A stretch of DNA of 5,329 nt from an uncultured Burkholderiales bacterium (GTDB lineage: Bacteria; Pseudomonadota; Gammaproteobacteria; Burkholderiales; Burkholderiaceae_C), in assembly GCA_903953985.1 (NCBI GenBank), contig CAJBLW010000009.1:1-5329 (forward strand). Direction: 5' to 3'. A program made the translations under genes and the position numbers. The notes beneath the pieces are model-generated. The model was given only the letters and a program-made list of their open reading frames with translations. It searched no databases and had not been told where the DNA came from. Below, piece by piece: positions 4,768-5,329 of this stretch. Numbering within the stretch: the first letter of the stretch is position 1; each line of letters begins with the position of its first letter.

Positions 4768-5329
4768 TTACCCCACCGCCGCATCAAGCCCAAAAACAAT
4801 GCTCATGGGCCTGCTGCCCTGGTGCGACTGGTAGCGCACCCGGCCGTGGTACGTGAAGGGTGCGGCCTTGCCGACGGCCAGCTTGGTGTCGCGGACAAAG
4901 AGGTGGATGTCGATGCCTAAAGCGGCGTGGCGGATGATTTCGTCGCCGCGTTTGCTGGTCGGGTCGGTGGCGTTCTGGCTTTGCCAGAGAAAGTGCGTGT
5001 CATCGATCCAGTGGTCCATGTACTTGTGCTCGTCAGCCCGGCCTTGTTTGTTGAGCGTGACCAGCAGGATGTGCGCCTTTTTCTGGGCCAGCACCACATG
5101 GCCGAGATTCCAATTGCCGGGGTTGTAGGCCTCGCCAAACAGCGGCGGAATGTCTTCGCGCATGAAAGACTCACCGAGCGCCAGATCCAGTGGATCGATG
5201 ATGTTGCGCAGGCGAGCGAGCGTGCGCATGTCGTCGGTGGCCGTCAGGTCGTCGTAGTCCGGGTTGTTGGCTTTCAGAATGTATTGGCCATCGCGGCCCT
5301 TGGTGACCACCCGCAGCAGGTACTGGTTG
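4768..5329 (-). CDS. DUF3427-domain protein, C-terminal about 187 residues (5' end outside window)
   Basis: The frame is open from the right edge (NQYLLRVVTKGRDGQY) to TAA at 4770-4768; the GTG at 5310 is internal. The C-terminal half matches DUF3427 (Pfam PF11907): FMREDIPPLFG, then HILLVTLNKQG, DDTHFLWQSQNATDP, IHLFVRDTKL, and the final YQSHQGSRPMSIVFGL. DUF3427 commonly forms the C-terminus of large DEAD/SNF2-type helicases, often with a nuclease domain, in restriction- or defence-like genes. The catalytic part would lie beyond the window, so enzyme type cannot be told. The usual family HWQSQ has FLWQSQ here. It faces hipA tail to tail. Two truncated copies of its 3' end lie at 2642-2920 and 1711-1774. 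Its last residues DAAVG differ from the QSGAD of those copies, suggesting that this end was swapped. Confidence 0.75.
   Translation of the reverse strand, partial: NQYLLRVVTKGRDGQYILKANNPDYDDLTATDDMRTLARLRNIIDPLDLALGESFMREDIPPLFGEAYNPGNWNLGHVVLAQKKAHILLVTLNKQGRADEHKYMDHWIDDTHFLWQSQNATDPTSKRGDEIIRHAALGIDIHLFVRDTKLAVGKAAPFTYHGRVRYQSHQGSRPMSIVFGLDAAVG
4788..5046 (-). repeat. Repeat copy A, inside the full-length DUF3427 gene
   Basis: This part of the DUF3427 gene aligns without gaps to 2662-2920, with about 17 mismatches by eye. Many changes are silent, consistent with two related functional alleles and not with a neutral copy decaying in place. Confidence 0.88.

Noticed and set aside
4735..4920. 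Plus-strand frames over both DUF3427 repeat copies (also 2603-2794) giving similar peptides
   Set aside because: They are antisense shadows of the duplicated gene end; their likeness only reflects the DNA repeat.

Overview
The window looks like chromosomal DNA from a betaproteobacterium of the order Burkholderiales, probably Comamonadaceae. This rests on the GC-rich, high-GC3 codon use, the form of the S-formylglutathione hydrolase end, the HipB-like regulators, and an intergenic palindrome of the CCGGGATGACA type. The taxonomic call is an inference by eye.

Layout, left to right: (1) the 3' end of an S-formylglutathione hydrolase gene (fghA), a formaldehyde-detoxification housekeeping gene, on the + strand. 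(2) A double-hairpin dispersed repeat, then a leftward orphan HipB-like XRE regulator with a twin-palindrome operator at its start. (3) A rightward HigA-type antitoxin with no recognisable toxin, preceded by a 33-bp dyad. (4) A 64-bp copy of the extreme 3' end of a DUF3427-type gene. (5) A complete BrnT-BrnA toxin-antitoxin module with promoter, dyad operator and a small leader ORF overlapping brnT. (6) A longer (about 310 bp) truncated copy of the same DUF3427 3' end. (7) A complete HipB-HipA module with intact kinase motifs. (8) Converging on hipA, the 3' part of the full DUF3427-domain gene, which runs off the right edge.

The main point is how these parts are arranged. Four toxin-antitoxin-type loci, two complete and two reduced to an antitoxin-like regulator, lie between a housekeeping gene and a gene carrying a C-terminal domain often found on defence-type helicases. 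BrnTA and HipBA are each bracketed by leftward-facing copies of the 3' terminus of that gene. The full gene keeps a proper end next to hipA, while older ends remain as remnants at 2610-2920 and 1711-1774. This looks like a hotspot where cassettes are gained beside the gene by an event that supplies a replacement 3' end each time, leaving the displaced end behind as a scar. BrnT and HipA would be the growth-inhibiting toxins (predicted RNase and Ser/Thr kinase), and BrnA and HipB their DNA-binding antitoxins and operon repressors. The two orphan regulators could be relics or could cross-regulate.
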